A DNA stretch of 64,000 nt from Saccharospirillaceae bacterium (GTDB lineage: Bacteria; Pseudomonadota; Gammaproteobacteria; Pseudomonadales; Oceanobacteraceae), in contig JAJOJJ010000031.1 of the NCBI GenBank assembly GCA_021208685.1, positions 16,085-80,084 on the forward strand. Direction: 5' to 3'. Both the position numbers and the translations under genes were made by a program. The notes below the pieces were generated by a model. It was not told the DNA's origin. It made no database searches and was given only the letters and a program-made list of their open reading frames with translations. How positions within the stretch are numbered: the first letter of the stretch is position 1; each line of letters begins with the position of its first letter. Shown piece by piece: positions 35,805-46,300 of this stretch.

Positions 35805-38800
35805 TTAGTTCTCTTCACACCAGATACGTGCATTGCGGAACATCCGCATCCAGGCACCGTCTTCATCCCACTCACCCGGAATGTATGAGTTCTGGATGGC
35901 GCGGAATACCCGCTCAGGGTGCGGCATCATGATGGTCACACGGCCGTCGTTGGCGGTCAGGCCGGTAATACCCTGTGGCGAGCCGTTCGGGTTGGCCGGG
36001 TATTGTTCGGTGACGTTGCCGTAGTTATCGACGTAACGCAGGGCGATCTGGCCAGCCAGTTCGTCCATGGCGTTGTCGTCGGCAAATTCGGCGCGGCCTT
36101 CGCCGTGGGCGATGGCAATCGGCATACGTGATCCGGCCATTCCGGCAAAGAACAGGGAATCAGATTCCTGCACTTCGACCATGGCAACACGGGCTTCAAA
36201 CTGTTCGCTCATGTTGCGTACAAAGTGTGGCCAGTGTTCGGCGCCCGGAATGAGTTCGTGCAGGTTTGACAGCATCTGACAACCGTTACACACGCCCAGC
36301 GCAAAGGTGTCTTCACGCTTGAAGAAGGCTTCAAACTGGCTGCGCGCCTGGTCGTTAAACAGGATGGACTTGGCCCAGCCTTCACCGGCGCCCAGTACGT
36401 CACCGTAGGAGAAGCCACCACAGGCGACTAAGCCACGGAAGCCTTCCAGAGTAACGCTGCCCGACAGAATGTCGCTCATATGTACGTCGATGGAGGTGAA
36501 GCCGGCGCGGTCAAAGGCGGCGGCCATTTCGATCTGACCGTTCACACCCTGCTCACGCAGAATCGCGACTTTCGGGCTGTTTTCAGAACCGGAAGCCGGT
36601 AAGTCTGCGGTGATATCGTCGTTAATATCAAAGGTCAGTTCAGCGTGCAGGCCCGGGTTTTCAGCGTCCAGCAGGGCGTCGAATTCCTGCTTGGCGCAGT
36701 CGGCGTTGTCACGCAGCGCCTGCATTTCGTAGCTGGTCTGGCTCCACAGGCGCTGCCAGGTCACACGGCTTTCGCTGAGGAATTCTTCGTCCTGGAAGCT
36801 GAAGGTAATCTGGTCGTCGAAGTTCGGCTTACCGATCACGGCGGTGCAATCGCCCAGACCGGCGGCTTCAAACTGGGTCAGCACTTCTTCCAGATCGTCG
36901 CGGCGAACCTGCAGCACGGCCCCCAGTTCTTCGGCGAACAGGGCAGCGGCCAGACCGGCTTCGTCCTCGGCCAGCAGGTCCATGGAAATATCCACACCGC
37001 AATGCGCCGCAAAGGCCATTTCGGTCAGTGTGGCGAACAGACCACCGTCGGCACGGTCGTGGTAGGCCAGCAGTTTATTGTCGCTGTTTAAGCCCTGCAC
37101 CACGGCGAAGAAGGCTTTCAGGTCTTCGGCGTCGTCGAGGTCGGCCGGTACATCAGCCACTTTGCCGTATACCTGAGCAAAACAGGAAGCACCGATACGG
37201 TTCTGGCCACGGCCAAGGTCAACCAGAATCAGGTCTGTTTCACCCTGATCCAGTTTCAGCTGCGGTGTCAGCACACCTCGGGCATCGGTGACCGGAGCAA
37301 AGCCGGTAATAATCAGCGACATCGGCGAGGTAACGGCTTTATCCGTACCGGCATCGTTCCAGCGGGTTTTCATCGACATCGAGTCTTTACCCACCGGAAT
37401 GGTCACCTGCAGCTCAGGGCAGAGTTCCATACCCACGGCTTTTACCGTGGCGTAGAGTTTTTCGTCTTCACCGTCGTGGCCTGCCGCGCACATCCAGTTA
37501 GCCGACAGTTTAATGTCAGCCAGTTTGGCAATCGGTGCCGCTGCGAGGTTGGTGATGGCTTCGGCCACCGCCAGACGACCGGAAGCCGGAGCATCCAGTA
37601 AGGCCACCGGCGTGCGCTCACCCATCGCCATGGCTTCGCCGGCGTAGGTGTCATAAGAAGAGGTGGTTACGGCAACGTCAGCCACCGGCACCTGCCATGG
37701 GCCAACAAACTGATCACGCGCCACAGTACCGGTAATAGAACGGTCGCCAATGGTGATCAGAAACGATTTGCTCGCCACGGTTGGCAGCTTGAGTACGCGC
37801 TCAGCGGCATCGGCCAAATCGACATCAGCACCATTAAAGGCATCGCCTGCGGTATTGCGGCGGCGCGCTTCGCGGTGCATACGCGGTGGCTTGCCGAGCA
37901 GTACCTGCAACGGCAGATCAACCGGCTTATTGCCGAAGTGGCTGTCGGTAACGGTTAAATGCGGTTCTTCGGTGGCGTACCCCACGACGGCATAAGGCGC
38001 ACGCTCACGGGCACAGATGGCATCAAACGCGGCCATATCTTCCTGCGCCACTGCCAGTACATAACGCTCCTGGGATTCGTTCGACCAGATCGCCAGCGGG
38101 CTCATGCCCGGCTCGTCGTTCGGCACGTTGCGCAGTTCAAATTTGCCGCCACGGCCACCGTCGTTCACCAGTTCCGGGAAGGCGTTGGAAATACCGCCCG
38201 CGCCGACGTCGTGAATAAAGGCAATCGGGTTTTTATCGCCCAGCTGCCAGCAGCGGTCGATCACTTCCTGACAGCGGCGTTCCATTTCCGGGTTTTCACG
38301 CTGTACAGAAGCAAAGTCGAGGTCGGCATTCGACTGGCCAGAGGCCATAGAAGACGCTGCACCACCACCCAGACCAATCTGCATGGCCGGGCCACCCAGT
38401 ACGATCAGGCTGGCGCCCACCGGGATGTCGCCCTTCTGTACGTGTTCGCCACGGATGTTGCCGTAACCACCGGCAATCATGATGGGCTTGTGGTAACCAC
38501 GGACTTCACCGTCGTGCTGCAGTTCGAAGGTACGGAAGTAACCGCACAGGTTCGGACGGCCGAATTCGTTGTTAAAGGCAGCGCCGCCCAGCGGGCCGTC
38601 AATCATAATGTCGAGGGCCGAAACAATGCGGTCTGGCTTGCCGTACTGGCTTTCCCATGGCTGCTCGAAGCCCGGAATTTTAAGGTCGGATACGGTAAAA
38701 CCGGTTAAACCGGCTTTTGGCTTGGAACCACGGCCAGTCGCGCCTTCATCACGGATCTCACCACCGGAACCGGTAGCCGCACCGGAGTGCGGTGCAATGG

Positions 38801-39692
38801 CGGTCGGGTGGTTGTGGGTTTCGACCTTCATCAGGATGTGCATATCTTCCTGATGATAGGTGTAGGCACGGCTGTCAGGATTCGGGAAGAAACGACCGGC
38901 TTTATGGCCAACAATCACCGAGGCGTTGTCTTTATAAGCCGAGAGAATATTTTCGTTGTAGCACTCGTAGGTGTTTTTGATCATCTGGAACAGGGACTTA
39001 TCCTGATCCTCGCCATCCAGCGTCCAGGTGGCGTTAAAGATTTTGTGGCGGCAATGTTCAGAGTTCGCCTGGGCGAACATCATCAGCTCTACGTCGGTCG
39101 GGTTGCGGCCCAGCGCCTGATAGTTGGTGAGCAGATAATCCACTTCGTCATCGGCCAGTGCCAGACCCAGGTTCTTATCGGCTTCGATCAGCGCGTCACG
39201 GCCACCGGCCAGAATATCCACCGTGCTCAGCGGCGCAGGCTCGGCGTGAGAAAACAGACCTGCCGCTGCCGCGCTGTTCTCAAGCACCACTTCAACCATA
39301 CGGTCATGCAACACCGCTGCTGCAACCGCACGGTCAGCGGCACTGATGCCCTCAACATAGTAAGCAATACCACGCTCCAGACGCTGTACCTTGTTCAGGC
39401 CGCAGTTGTGGGCGATGTCGGTGGCTTTGGAAGACCACGGCGAAATGGTGCCGAAACGCGGCACCACCAGAAAGAGTTCACCCTGACCGTCTTTCACCTC
39501 AGCTTTAGGGCCGTAGTGCAGAATGCGCTGCAGTACCGCCAGCTCGTGATCAGCCAGAGCGTCGTGCAGCTCAGCAAAGTGCATAAATTCGGCATACACG
39601 CCGCTGACCTGTGGCAGCACTTGCTGCAGTTTGTTCAGGACTTTGTTCTGACGGAATTCGGAAAGCGCCGGTGCGCCACGCAGCTCGAGCAT
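35805..39692 (-). CDS. purL: Phosphoribosylformylglycinamidine synthase PurL, long form
   Basis: This 1295-residue enzyme is the fused gammaproteobacterial PurL, which makes FGAM from FGAR, glutamine and ATP in purine synthesis. The N-terminus is [18 protein letters not shown]. The synthase part has [22 protein letters not shown] and repeated AIR-synthase folds. The C-terminal glutaminase has [10 protein letters not shown] with the nucleophilic Cys, and ends with GHG-type text ([11 protein letters not shown]) and the [15 protein letters not shown] [11 protein letters not shown]. Complete, single gene, divergent from mltF across a 395-base gap. It marks the return to normal host composition after the accessory stretch. 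Confidence 0.97.
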   Translation of the reverse strand: MLELRGAPALSEFRQNKVLNKLQQVLPQVSGVYAEFMHFAELHDALADHELAVLQRILHYGPKAEVKDGQGELFLVVPRFGTISPWSSKATDIAHNCGLNKVQRLERGIAYYVEGISAADRAVAAAVLHDRMVEVVLENSAAAAGLFSHAEPAPLSTVDILAGGRDALIEADKNLGLALADDEVDYLLTNYQALGRNPTDVELMMFAQANSEHCRHKIFNATWTLDGEDQDKSLFQMIKNTYECYNENILSAYKDNASVIVGHKAGRFFPNPDSRAYTYHQEDMHILMKVETHNHPTAIAPHSGAATGSGGEIRDEGATGRGSKPKAGLTGFTVSDLKIPGFEQPWESQYGKPDRIVSALDIMIDGPLGGAAFNNEFGRPNLCGYFRTFELQHDGEVRGYHKPIMIAGGYGNIRGEHVQKGDIPVGASLIVLGGPAMQIGLGGGAASSMASGQSNADLDFASVQRENPEMERRCQEVIDRCWQLGDKNPIAFIHDVGAGGISNAFPELVNDGGRGGKFELRNVPNDEPGMSPLAIWSNESQERYVLAVAQEDMAAFDAICARERAPYAVVGYATEEPHLTVTDSHFGNKPVDLPLQVLLGKPPRMHREARRRNTAGDAFNGADVDLADAAERVLKLPTVASKSFLITIGDRSITGTVARDQFVGPWQVPVADVAVTTSSYDTYAGEAMAMGERTPVALLDAPASGRLAVAEAITNLAAAPIAKLADIKLSANWMCAAGHDGEDEKLYATVKAVGMELCPELQVTIPVGKDSMSMKTRWNDAGTDKAVTSPMSLIITGFAPVTDARGVLTPQLKLDQGETDLILVDLGRGQNRIGASCFAQVYGKVADVPADLDDAEDLKAFFAVVQGLNSDNKLLAYHDRADGGLFATLTEMAFAAHCGVDISMDLLAEDEAGLAAALFAEELGAVLQVRRDDLEEVLTQFEAAGLGDCTAVIGKPNFDDQITFSFQDEEFLSESRVTWQRLWSQTSYEMQALRDNADCAKQEFDALLDAENPGLHAELTFDINDDITADLPASGSENSPKVAILREQGVNGQIEMAAAFDRAGFTSIDVHMSDILSGSVTLEGFRGLVACGGFSYGDVLGAGEGWAKSILFNDQARSQFEAFFKREDTFALGVCNGCQMLSNLHELIPGAEHWPHFVRNMSEQFEARVAMVEVQESDSLFFAGMAGSRMPIAIAHGEGRAEFADDNAMDELAGQIALRYVDNYGNVTEQYPANPNGSPQGITGLTANDGRVTIMMPHPERVFRAIQNSYIPGEWDEDGAWMRMFRNARIWCEEN

Positions 39693-40003
39693 CGGGGGAA
39701 AACTCCAACGTAAGGAGGTGGGTCAAAATGAGCGCGAATGATACCGGAGAGTGCCTGTTCACACCAGATTTGTGCGGTTTTCCGCGCGCCTGCCGCCACC
39801 GCAAGGCCCGCGTGCGTTGCCCTGATTAACCTGCGACCGACAGACCAACCGAAGCGTGTGGATCGTTGCTGAATCTGCAACAGTGCGTTTCTGACCAACC
39901 CGAATGCCTGAGACTTACAGAAAAAACAGATGCGTTTCAACGGCTTAGATCATCATAACGACACGGAATAGTCATCATTCTGCAAACATCGGCTGAGCAT
40001 CGG

Positions 40004-40033
40004 TTGTTTTTTAAGCGATCCACGCGCTACAAT
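40004..40033 (+). promoter_or_regulatory. Probable sigma-70 promoter of mltF
   Basis: TTGTTT (40004-40009) and TACAAT (40028-40033) lie 18 bases apart, with the predicted transcript start about 45 bases before the mltF ATG. The rest of the gap 39693-40087 must also hold the purL promoter on the other strand, which I could not place. Confidence 0.55.
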
Positions 40034-40087
40034 GACGCCAGATCTCAAAAAATGCACCACAACAGTGCACAAATACGGTAATTTTGC

Positions 40088-41527
40088 ATGCTTCGTGGCA
40101 TAATTCGTCTTACTACAACGCTCGCAATGGCGGCCCTGTGCTTAACCGCACTGACGGGCAGCGTGCGCCCGAATAACCTTGAACAGGTTCGGATGCATGG
40201 CGAGATTGTCATGGTGACGCGCAACAGCCCGACCAGCTTTTATGAAGACCGCAGCGGCCCGACCGGCTACGAGTTCGAACTGGCGCGCGCCGTTGCCGAC
40301 CACCTGGGCGTTGCCCTGACGGTGGTGGTGGCCGACAACCTGAATGACATTTTCAGCACCCTAGAGACAGGAAAGGCGGCCTTCGCGGCCGCCGGTCTCA
40401 CCCATACCGCAGAACGGGAACGCTGGTTCCGCTTTACCCAGCCTTATATGAACGTCACCGAGCAGGTGGTGTACCGCCGCGGCACCCTGCGTCCGCGTGA
40501 AATGGCTGATCTGGCACGCGGTCAGCTGGTGGTGGCCTCAGGCTCCAGCCACGCCGAACGCTTGCGCACTCTGCAACACAGCCAGTTTCCGGAACTCACC
40601 TGGAGTGAAACCCCGGATCTGGAAGTGACCGACATGCTGCAAATGGTTGCCAGCGGCAATATTGATTTCACCATCGTTGATTCCAACGAGTTCAATGTAT
40701 TGCAGGCTTATTTCCCGAATCTGGCGATTGGCTTTGATGTCAGCGAACCGCAGAACATTGCCTGGGCGTTCCCCCACAGCCGCGACGACAGCCTGTATCA
40801 GGCTGTTAATGATTTTCTCGGCGACAAAAATAATGCCGGGTTGCTGGCCGGTCTTGAAGAACGCTTTTACGGCCATCTGGATAAGCTCGATTATGTCGGT
40901 GCCAAGCGCTTTCTGCGCCAGACCAGCCGCAAGCTGGATACCTATAAACCGCATTTTGTTCAGGCCGGGGCTGACCATGGCTTTGACTGGCGTCTGCTTG
41001 CCGCCGTGGGCTACCAGGAAAGCCACTGGAATCCGACCGCCAAGAGCTTTACCGGTGTGCGCGGCCTGATGATGCTGACCCGCAACACCGCCCGCGAGCT
41101 GGGTGTGAAAAACCGCCTTGATCCCAAACAAAGCATTCATGGCGGCAGCCGCTATCTGGCCAAGCTGCGCGAGCGTCTCGGCAGCGATGTTCAGGAACCG
41201 GACCGCACCTGGCTGGCTCTGGCCGCTTACAATGTGGGGTTTGGTCACCTGACCGATGCACGGAAAATCACCGAACAGATGGGCGGCAATCCGAATTTAT
41301 GGCTGGACGTTAAAGAAAGCCTGCCACTGCTGAGTCAGAAGCGTTATTACCGCAATACGCGCCACGGTTTTGCCCGTGGTCAGGAGCCGGTTGATTACGT
41401 TCAGAACATCCGTCGTTACTACGATGTACTGGTCTGGAACGAAGAGCAGAGCCCGGCCTTCAGTGATGACGATAATGCTCTGCAGTTATCGTCATCCATG
41501 ATTACCGTAATTCCTCCACTCCTATAG
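40088..41527 (+). CDS. mltF: Membrane-bound lytic murein transglycosylase MltF
   Basis: This 479-residue cell-wall enzyme starts MLRGIIRLTTTLAMAALCLTALTG, a signal peptide. Residues 35-260 are an ABC-type substrate-binding (SBP_bac_3) domain (FYEDRSGPTGYEFELARAVADHLG). Residues 285-440 are the Slt lysozyme-like domain with the catalytic Glu in YQESHWNP, then GVRGLMMLTRNTA, GGSRYLAKL and LAAYNVGFGH. It cleaves peptidoglycan glycans to 1,6-anhydro products at the outer-membrane side. It normally lies next to purL, as here. A strong terminator follows. Confidence 0.95.
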   Translation: MLRGIIRLTTTLAMAALCLTALTGSVRPNNLEQVRMHGEIVMVTRNSPTSFYEDRSGPTGYEFELARAVADHLGVALTVVVADNLNDIFSTLETGKAAFAAAGLTHTAERERWFRFTQPYMNVTEQVVYRRGTLRPREMADLARGQLVVASGSSHAERLRTLQHSQFPELTWSETPDLEVTDMLQMVASGNIDFTIVDSNEFNVLQAYFPNLAIGFDVSEPQNIAWAFPHSRDDSLYQAVNDFLGDKNNAGLLAGLEERFYGHLDKLDYVGAKRFLRQTSRKLDTYKPHFVQAGADHGFDWRLLAAVGYQESHWNPTAKSFTGVRGLMMLTRNTARELGVKNRLDPKQSIHGGSRYLAKLRERLGSDVQEPDRTWLALAAYNVGFGHLTDARKITEQMGGNPNLWLDVKESLPLLSQKRYYRNTRHGFARGQEPVDYVQNIRRYYDVLVWNEEQSPAFSDDDNALQLSSSMITVIPPLL

Positions 41528-41541
41528 CAATAGTGAGTTTC

Positions 41542-41568
41542 GCGGATAAGTGTTTATCCGCTTTTTTT
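41542..41568 (+). terminator. Rho-independent terminator of mltF
   Basis: GCGGATAA and TTATCCGC pair around GTGT and are followed by seven T. It overlaps the stop codon region of the convergent hydrolase gene. Confidence 0.9.
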
Positions 41569-42562
41569 ATTCTCCGTTCTGAGCCGTCTGTGACGCTGGC
41601 AGGAGTGGTTGCTGAGGCGGCAGTGCCTGCAGGAAGGCCCGCACCACCTCTGCACTGTCATCCGCAACTTCCAGCATCGGTGCATGGCCGACACCGGCAA
41701 AAATATGGCTCTGGCTGTGCGCCAGATGCCGTTCAAACACCCCCACCGAACTGACATCCAGCACCCGGTCCTGCTCGCCCCAGAGAATCAGTACCGGTTG
41801 CTGAATCTGTTCCAGCAGACGCAGGTTATCGTCGTTGTGACGGGCAGCTTCAGCCACCGCATGAATATCAGTAAAAATATCGGTATTGATGGCATTGCGA
41901 GCCAGCGCCCGGCGCGCCAGAACATCCGGCGCGGGCCACGGCAGGAATGGCTGCTGCACCATGGCAAAGTCACGCAGGGCGTCATAGTCTTCCATGCTTT
42001 CAACCACCAGCGGATTACGACCGCCGTTATCAATAATCTGCTGGAACTCGCTCAGTTGCGGCGGATACACCCCGGCAGCATCCATCAGCGTAATGGAAGC
42101 CACCCGCTGCGGATGCGCGGCACTGTACAGCAGCGCAATACCACCACCCATGGAATTGCCCAGCACATGCACAGGCTGAGTCAGTTTGAGCGCGTCAACA
42201 AACTCCGCCAGCCAGCCTGCCTGAGCGGCAAAATCATAGGTCAGCTGAGGGTTATAAGAGCTTTCACCGTGGCCGGGCAAATCCGGTGCGATCACCCGGT
42301 AATCTTTAAAATGGCGGGCAAAGCGCAGCCAGTTGTCTTTATCAACGGCAAAGCCATGCAGCATCAGCAGCACCGGCGCACCGGCGGTTTCCGAATCGAG
42401 ATAGACCCAATGGTGGCCCGCCACATCCAGCTCATGGCGGTTAAGCGCTGACATGGCGCGCTCGGCTTTCAGGCCGGTTTCAAAGATGGCGTCCTGCAGT
42501 TTGGCGCAGGCCAGTAATTGCAGCGACAGCAGTGCCAGAAGCACAGTACGTAAAACAGGCAT
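41567..42562 (-). CDS. Lipoprotein alpha/beta hydrolase
   Basis: A 331-residue protein with a lipobox (LLALLSLQLLAC, Cys at about residue 19), so it is probably anchored to the outer membrane. The hydrolase core has MLHGFAVDKDNWLRF, DLPGHGESS, the nucleophile elbow GNSMGGG with catalytic Ser, an acid Asp in WGEQDRVLD, and His in GVGHAPMLE. It is likely an esterase or lipase acting on lipids or esters in the envelope. Convergent with mltF. Substrate unknown. Confidence 0.85.
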   Translation of the reverse strand: MPVLRTVLLALLSLQLLACAKLQDAIFETGLKAERAMSALNRHELDVAGHHWVYLDSETAGAPVLLMLHGFAVDKDNWLRFARHFKDYRVIAPDLPGHGESSYNPQLTYDFAAQAGWLAEFVDALKLTQPVHVLGNSMGGGIALLYSAAHPQRVASITLMDAAGVYPPQLSEFQQIIDNGGRNPLVVESMEDYDALRDFAMVQQPFLPWPAPDVLARRALARNAINTDIFTDIHAVAEAARHNDDNLRLLEQIQQPVLILWGEQDRVLDVSSVGVFERHLAHSQSHIFAGVGHAPMLEVADDSAEVVRAFLQALPPQQPLLPASQTAQNGE

Positions 42563-42665
42563 AAACGTATTCCCGGTAAGCGTTTTTAATCATTTTTTGT
42601 GGTTATAAATTGCTGTGAGTCGTCGTGAGCAGAAATGGCTGATCGTTTTTTTATTATTATTGGTC

Positions 42666-43205
42666 TTACTTTGTAGTATTTTTTTGCCCGGATGATGAAT
42701 CTGCCGCCGGAGGCACCGCCTGCTTCAGACGCTTTTTTGCTTCGCGGCGCATGGCAAAGAAAGATGACATCATAGCGGAGCATTGCTCGGCAAGCACCCC
42801 ACCCTCAATGTCCATCACATGATTATAAAAAGGCTGTGCGGGTAACTGCAGCGCACTTTCAATGGCCCCGGCTTTCGGCTCGGCAGCACCGTATACCAGC
42901 CGCGCAATGCGGCTGTGAATTAATAAACCGGTGCACATGGTACAGGGTTCAACCGTGACATAGAGCGTGGCTCCCGGCAGGCGATAATTACCGATTGATT
43001 TCGCTGCATTGCGGATAGCGACCATCTCAGCGTGCGCGCTGGGATCGAGACTGGTAATGGGCTGATTAAAACCGCGGCCGATGACTTCGCCGTTCAGCAC
43101 CACCACGGCCCCCACCGGTACCTCACCGGCATCGTAGGCGTGCTGAGCTTCGGCCAGTGCCAGTTGCATGCCCTGTTCGTCGCTGTGAATTAACGGATTC
43201 TGCAC
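42666..43205 (-). CDS. tadA: tRNA-specific adenosine deaminase TadA
   Basis: About 179 residues. GTG 43205 has GGAG seven bases upstream; a TTG at 43223 would add six residues. TadA converts A34 to inosine in tRNA-Arg(ACG). Zinc-site motifs are present: DPSAHAEMVAIR (His and catalytic Glu) and VEPCTMCTGLL (two Cys), with EVPVGAVVV before them. The C-terminal 30 residues after RREAKKRLKQ are a variable tail. It stands alone on the minus strand. Confidence 0.93.
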   Translation of the reverse strand: MQNPLIHSDEQGMQLALAEAQHAYDAGEVPVGAVVVLNGEVIGRGFNQPITSLDPSAHAEMVAIRNAAKSIGNYRLPGATLYVTVEPCTMCTGLLIHSRIARLVYGAAEPKAGAIESALQLPAQPFYNHVMDIEGGVLAEQCSAMMSSFFAMRREAKKRLKQAVPPAADSSSGQKNTTK

Positions 43206-43285
43206 CAATAAACTCCAGCCCAAACCTGTTGGCAGTGATCAAGGGCCTGATTTAAAAGCACGGATAATAGCCTATCCGCAGACGC

Positions 43286-43786
43286 TCAGATACTCAGAGC
43301 CTCTTCAAGACGACGCAGATTCCGTTCACAGATGCGGCTGAGTACGGTAATTGCCAACAAACCGGAAATAGCCCCGACCATTCCGGCAACGGTCGATAAA
43401 ATGGCTTTTGAAATTCCCGACGCCATGGCTTTCGGGCTACCGGCTCCTAACTGAACCATCACATCAAACACTTCAATCATGCCGGTCACGGTGCCCAGCA
43501 AACCCAGCAGCGGGCAGATGCTGATAAACATACGGATGGTGGAAAAGCCGGAGGTGAGCCCCATTTTCAGGGACGCCAGTAAATCCGCCCGGATATGCTG
43601 CGCAGCCCAGGAATTATGTTCAGTGCGCAAGCGCCATTCGTGCACAGCGGCCCTGCTCCGGACCGGATATACAAACAACAGATAAAGCGTTTTATTGAAT
43701 AAAACAGCCCAACTTAAAAAAACAACCAGCATGATGGGATAAACGACATCACCACCTCTTTCCAGAAAGAGCTGAACATCTTCCAT
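43286..43786 (-). CDS. ExbB/TolQ-family proton channel, orphan
   Basis: A 166-residue short ExbB. I prefer ATG 43786 to TTG 43792. Three membrane helices are seen: one near the N-terminus (VVYPIMLVVFLSWAVLF), then the pair with MFISICPLLGLLGTVTGMIEVF and GISKAILSTVAGMVGAISGLLAI. These match the small ExbB type that powers TonB. No exbD or tonB lies next to it, unlike most relatives. It may work with an ExbD encoded elsewhere. Confidence 0.85.
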   Translation of the reverse strand: MEDVQLFLERGGDVVYPIMLVVFLSWAVLFNKTLYLLFVYPVRSRAAVHEWRLRTEHNSWAAQHIRADLLASLKMGLTSGFSTIRMFISICPLLGLLGTVTGMIEVFDVMVQLGAGSPKAMASGISKAILSTVAGMVGAISGLLAITVLSRICERNLRRLEEALSI

Positions 43787-44005
43787 AATCAAAATTCTCT
43801 GTGGCCATAAGCTACCGCTGCTGACTATGGTTTACGCAACCTGTGTGACATTTTCCGTACAGATTTATGACAGAGTTTCCGGACAGGCCAGTACCGATAC
43901 CCCGATCGTCTGTAACCTCGCCGTTTTATGCCCGTGCGCCCGGAGTTTTCCTTTCACCGGTATATTTCAGTACACTGAACGCCAAATAATAACGGAGTGA
44001 GTTAT

Positions 44006-44401
44006 ATGTGGACGCATCATGTGAGCCCACGCTTTGTTGAAACCGATGCTCTGGGTCATATCAATAACACGGTTTTACCGGTCTGGTTTGAAGACGCCCG
44101 CACGCCGCTGTTCCGGTTGTTTACTCCGGATCTGGACATCAACAACTGGCATCTGATCATCGCCAAAATCGAGGTCGAATTTGTTGGTGAGCTGTTTTAC
44201 GGCAAAGAAGTGGAAATCCGCACGTACATTACCAGGCTCGGCAACAGCTCAATGGTGATTGCCCACGAGGCCTGGCAGGAAGGCCGAATGGGAGCACGTG
44301 GCTCGGCGGTGATGGTGCATTTTGATCATAAGGCTAAGCAGTCGGTGACGATTCCCGAACCTATCCGGGCGCAGCTGAGCGAGCATTTACAAACGCTGTA
44401 A
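44006..44401 (+). CDS. 4-hydroxybenzoyl-CoA-thioesterase-family (YbgC-like) acyl-CoA thioesterase
   Basis: About 131 residues. ATG 44006 has CGGAG eight bases upstream; a GTG at 43997 would add three residues. The hot-dog fold motif RFVETDALGHINNTVLPVWFEDAR carries the catalytic Asp and the His/Asn pair. It hydrolyses short acyl-CoA or related thioesters in the cytoplasm. It stands alone on the plus strand. The exact acyl substrate is not shown. Confidence 0.88.
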   Translation: MWTHHVSPRFVETDALGHINNTVLPVWFEDARTPLFRLFTPDLDINNWHLIIAKIEVEFVGELFYGKEVEIRTYITRLGNSSMVIAHEAWQEGRMGARGSAVMVHFDHKAKQSVTIPEPIRAQLSEHLQTL

Positions 44402-44464
44402 GCGCCTGCTGCAACCGTTCCCGTACCACGCCCGACCCTCTGACATGCAGGCCTGAGAAACAGG

Positions 44465-46300
44465 TTAATCCCGGTCCCAGGCCTGATCACCGCTTTGCGC
44501 ACTGACCTTCTGATCGTTTTTCAGCACCTGTTCCAGATCCAGCGCATGCTGACGGGCGCGGTTCATAAAGGCCGATTCGTCATCCAGCACTTCTCCGAGC
44601 GAGCGGACATTCAGCTCGTCATGATGGCGGAACAGCTCCGCCGCCCGATGGGCCTGATAAGCCCGGAAACCAAGCGAACGCAGTGCTTCGCGCCCTAAGG
44701 CCAGTGCCGAATTGAAGGTTTCGCGTTCCACATGATCGGCCCCGGCACGCAGTAATTCCGCCGCCTGACGACGGGCACGGGCACGGGCAATAATGCGCAG
44801 TTGCGGATAATGGCGGCGCACCACGTCAATAATCTGCAGACAGCGTTCGTGGTCATCGATGGCAACGACCAGCAGTTCGGCGTCGGCCAGTCCCGCTGCC
44901 TCAAGCAGATCGAGGCGCGCAGCATCACCGTAAAACACTTTATGACCGAAGCGCCGTACGGTATCGACCTGAGTCGCGTCGTGCTCAAGAACCGTAATGG
45001 CAAAGCCGTTCATACGCAGCAGACGGCCAACAATCTGGCCGAAACGACCAAAGCCGACGACGATGGCGCGCGCCTCTTCCGATTCGATCTGGTCATGCGG
45101 GCGGGTGCTGTTATTGCCCGACAAACGCGGCAGAATCAGGCGTTCGTTGAGGATAATCAGCAGCGGTGTGGCGGCCATACTCAGCGCCACAACCAGAACC
45201 AGCGGCTCAATCATGGACGCCGGTAAAATCTGGTTATTGCCCGCAAAGGTGAACAATACAAAGGCGAATTCTCCGCCCTGAGCGAGGGCAAAGGTGAAGA
45301 TACCGTTGCTCTGCGCTGACAGGCCAAACAGCCGCGCCAGTACAATCAGCACCAGCATTTTGATGATGATCAGCCCCAGCACCAGCTCCAGTACCAGCCA
45401 GGGTTTGGCCGCCAGCAAGGCGAAGTCGATGCTGGCACCGACGGAAATAAAGAACAGCGCCAGCAGCAATCCTTTAAACGGCTCAATCTCCGCTTCCAGT
45501 TCGTGGCGGTATTCACTGTTGGCCAATACCACACCCGCAACGAAGGTGCCCAGTGCCGGCGACAGGCCGACCAGCTCCATCAGCAACGCAATACCGACCA
45601 CCAACGCCAGGGCGGTGGCGGTAAAGGTTTCGCGCATGCGGGTATTGGCAATAATACGGAACAGATGGCGGCTGACCCAGCGGCCAACCAACACAATGGA
45701 GGCCACCACCGCCAGTACCAGCAGGGTTTTCTGCCAGCCGGACAAACCGGTGTGCGAATCCGAAGCGACCAGCGGGCTGTCCAGTGCCAGCAGCGGCAGA
45801 ATGGCCAGCATCGGAATCACGGCAATATCCTGAAACAGCAGTACGGCAAAGGCCGATTGCCCGGCTTCGGTTTTCAGCAGCGATTTTTCATTCAGGGTCT
45901 GCAATACGATAGCCGTTGATGACATCGCCAGAATCATGCCCACCGCCAGACTCTGCTGCCAGGGAAAACCCAGCTGCACACCGACCAGCAGAATCAGCAC
46001 ACTGGTGACCACCACCTGCAGGCCGCCGAGCCCTAATATCGGCACGCGCATACGCCATAACAGGGAAGGCTCAAGCTCCAGGCCAACCAGAAACAGCATC
46101 ATCACCACGCCGAATTCGGCAAACGCCATAACACCCTGAACGTCGTTACCGATCAACTCCAGTGCAAAGGGGCCGATCACCGCACCGGCACAGAGATAGC
46201 CCAGTACCGAGCCCAGACCAAGACGCTTGGCCAGCGGCACCGCCACCACCGCCGACAACAGGAACACAAAAGCCTGCTGCATCAGGCCGCTGTCATGCAT
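44465..46300 (-). CDS. Kef-type potassium/proton antiporter with RCK domain, KefB/KefC-like
   Basis: This 611-residue protein starts at ATG 46300 (MHDSGLMQQAFVFLLSAVV); a longer frame to 46381 lies inside the gene upstream. The first 390 residues hold 12 or so helices of the CPA2 fold, with VLLFQDIAVIPML and GTFVAGVVLANSEYRHELE. From about 415, a TrkA-N/RCK domain (AIVVGFGRFGQIVGRLLRM) binds nucleotides and, in relatives, glutathione adducts. It exports K+ in exchange for H+ during electrophile stress. It overlaps the ancillary oxidoreductase gene upstream by eight bases, so the two work together. Confidence 0.9.
   Translation of the reverse strand: MHDSGLMQQAFVFLLSAVVAVPLAKRLGLGSVLGYLCAGAVIGPFALELIGNDVQGVMAFAEFGVVMMLFLVGLELEPSLLWRMRVPILGLGGLQVVVTSVLILLVGVQLGFPWQQSLAVGMILAMSSTAIVLQTLNEKSLLKTEAGQSAFAVLLFQDIAVIPMLAILPLLALDSPLVASDSHTGLSGWQKTLLVLAVVASIVLVGRWVSRHLFRIIANTRMRETFTATALALVVGIALLMELVGLSPALGTFVAGVVLANSEYRHELEAEIEPFKGLLLALFFISVGASIDFALLAAKPWLVLELVLGLIIIKMLVLIVLARLFGLSAQSNGIFTFALAQGGEFAFVLFTFAGNNQILPASMIEPLVLVVALSMAATPLLIILNERLILPRLSGNNSTRPHDQIESEEARAIVVGFGRFGQIVGRLLRMNGFAITVLEHDATQVDTVRRFGHKVFYGDAARLDLLEAAGLADAELLVVAIDDHERCLQIIDVVRRHYPQLRIIARARARRQAAELLRAGADHVERETFNSALALGREALRSLGFRAYQAHRAAELFRHHDELNVRSLGEVLDDESAFMNRARQHALDLEQVLKNDQKVSAQSGDQAWDRD

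Noticed and set aside
38787..39713. 308-residue plus-strand frame over purL
   Set aside because: Antisense to a conserved, complete purL; its length follows from the high G+C of the coding strand.
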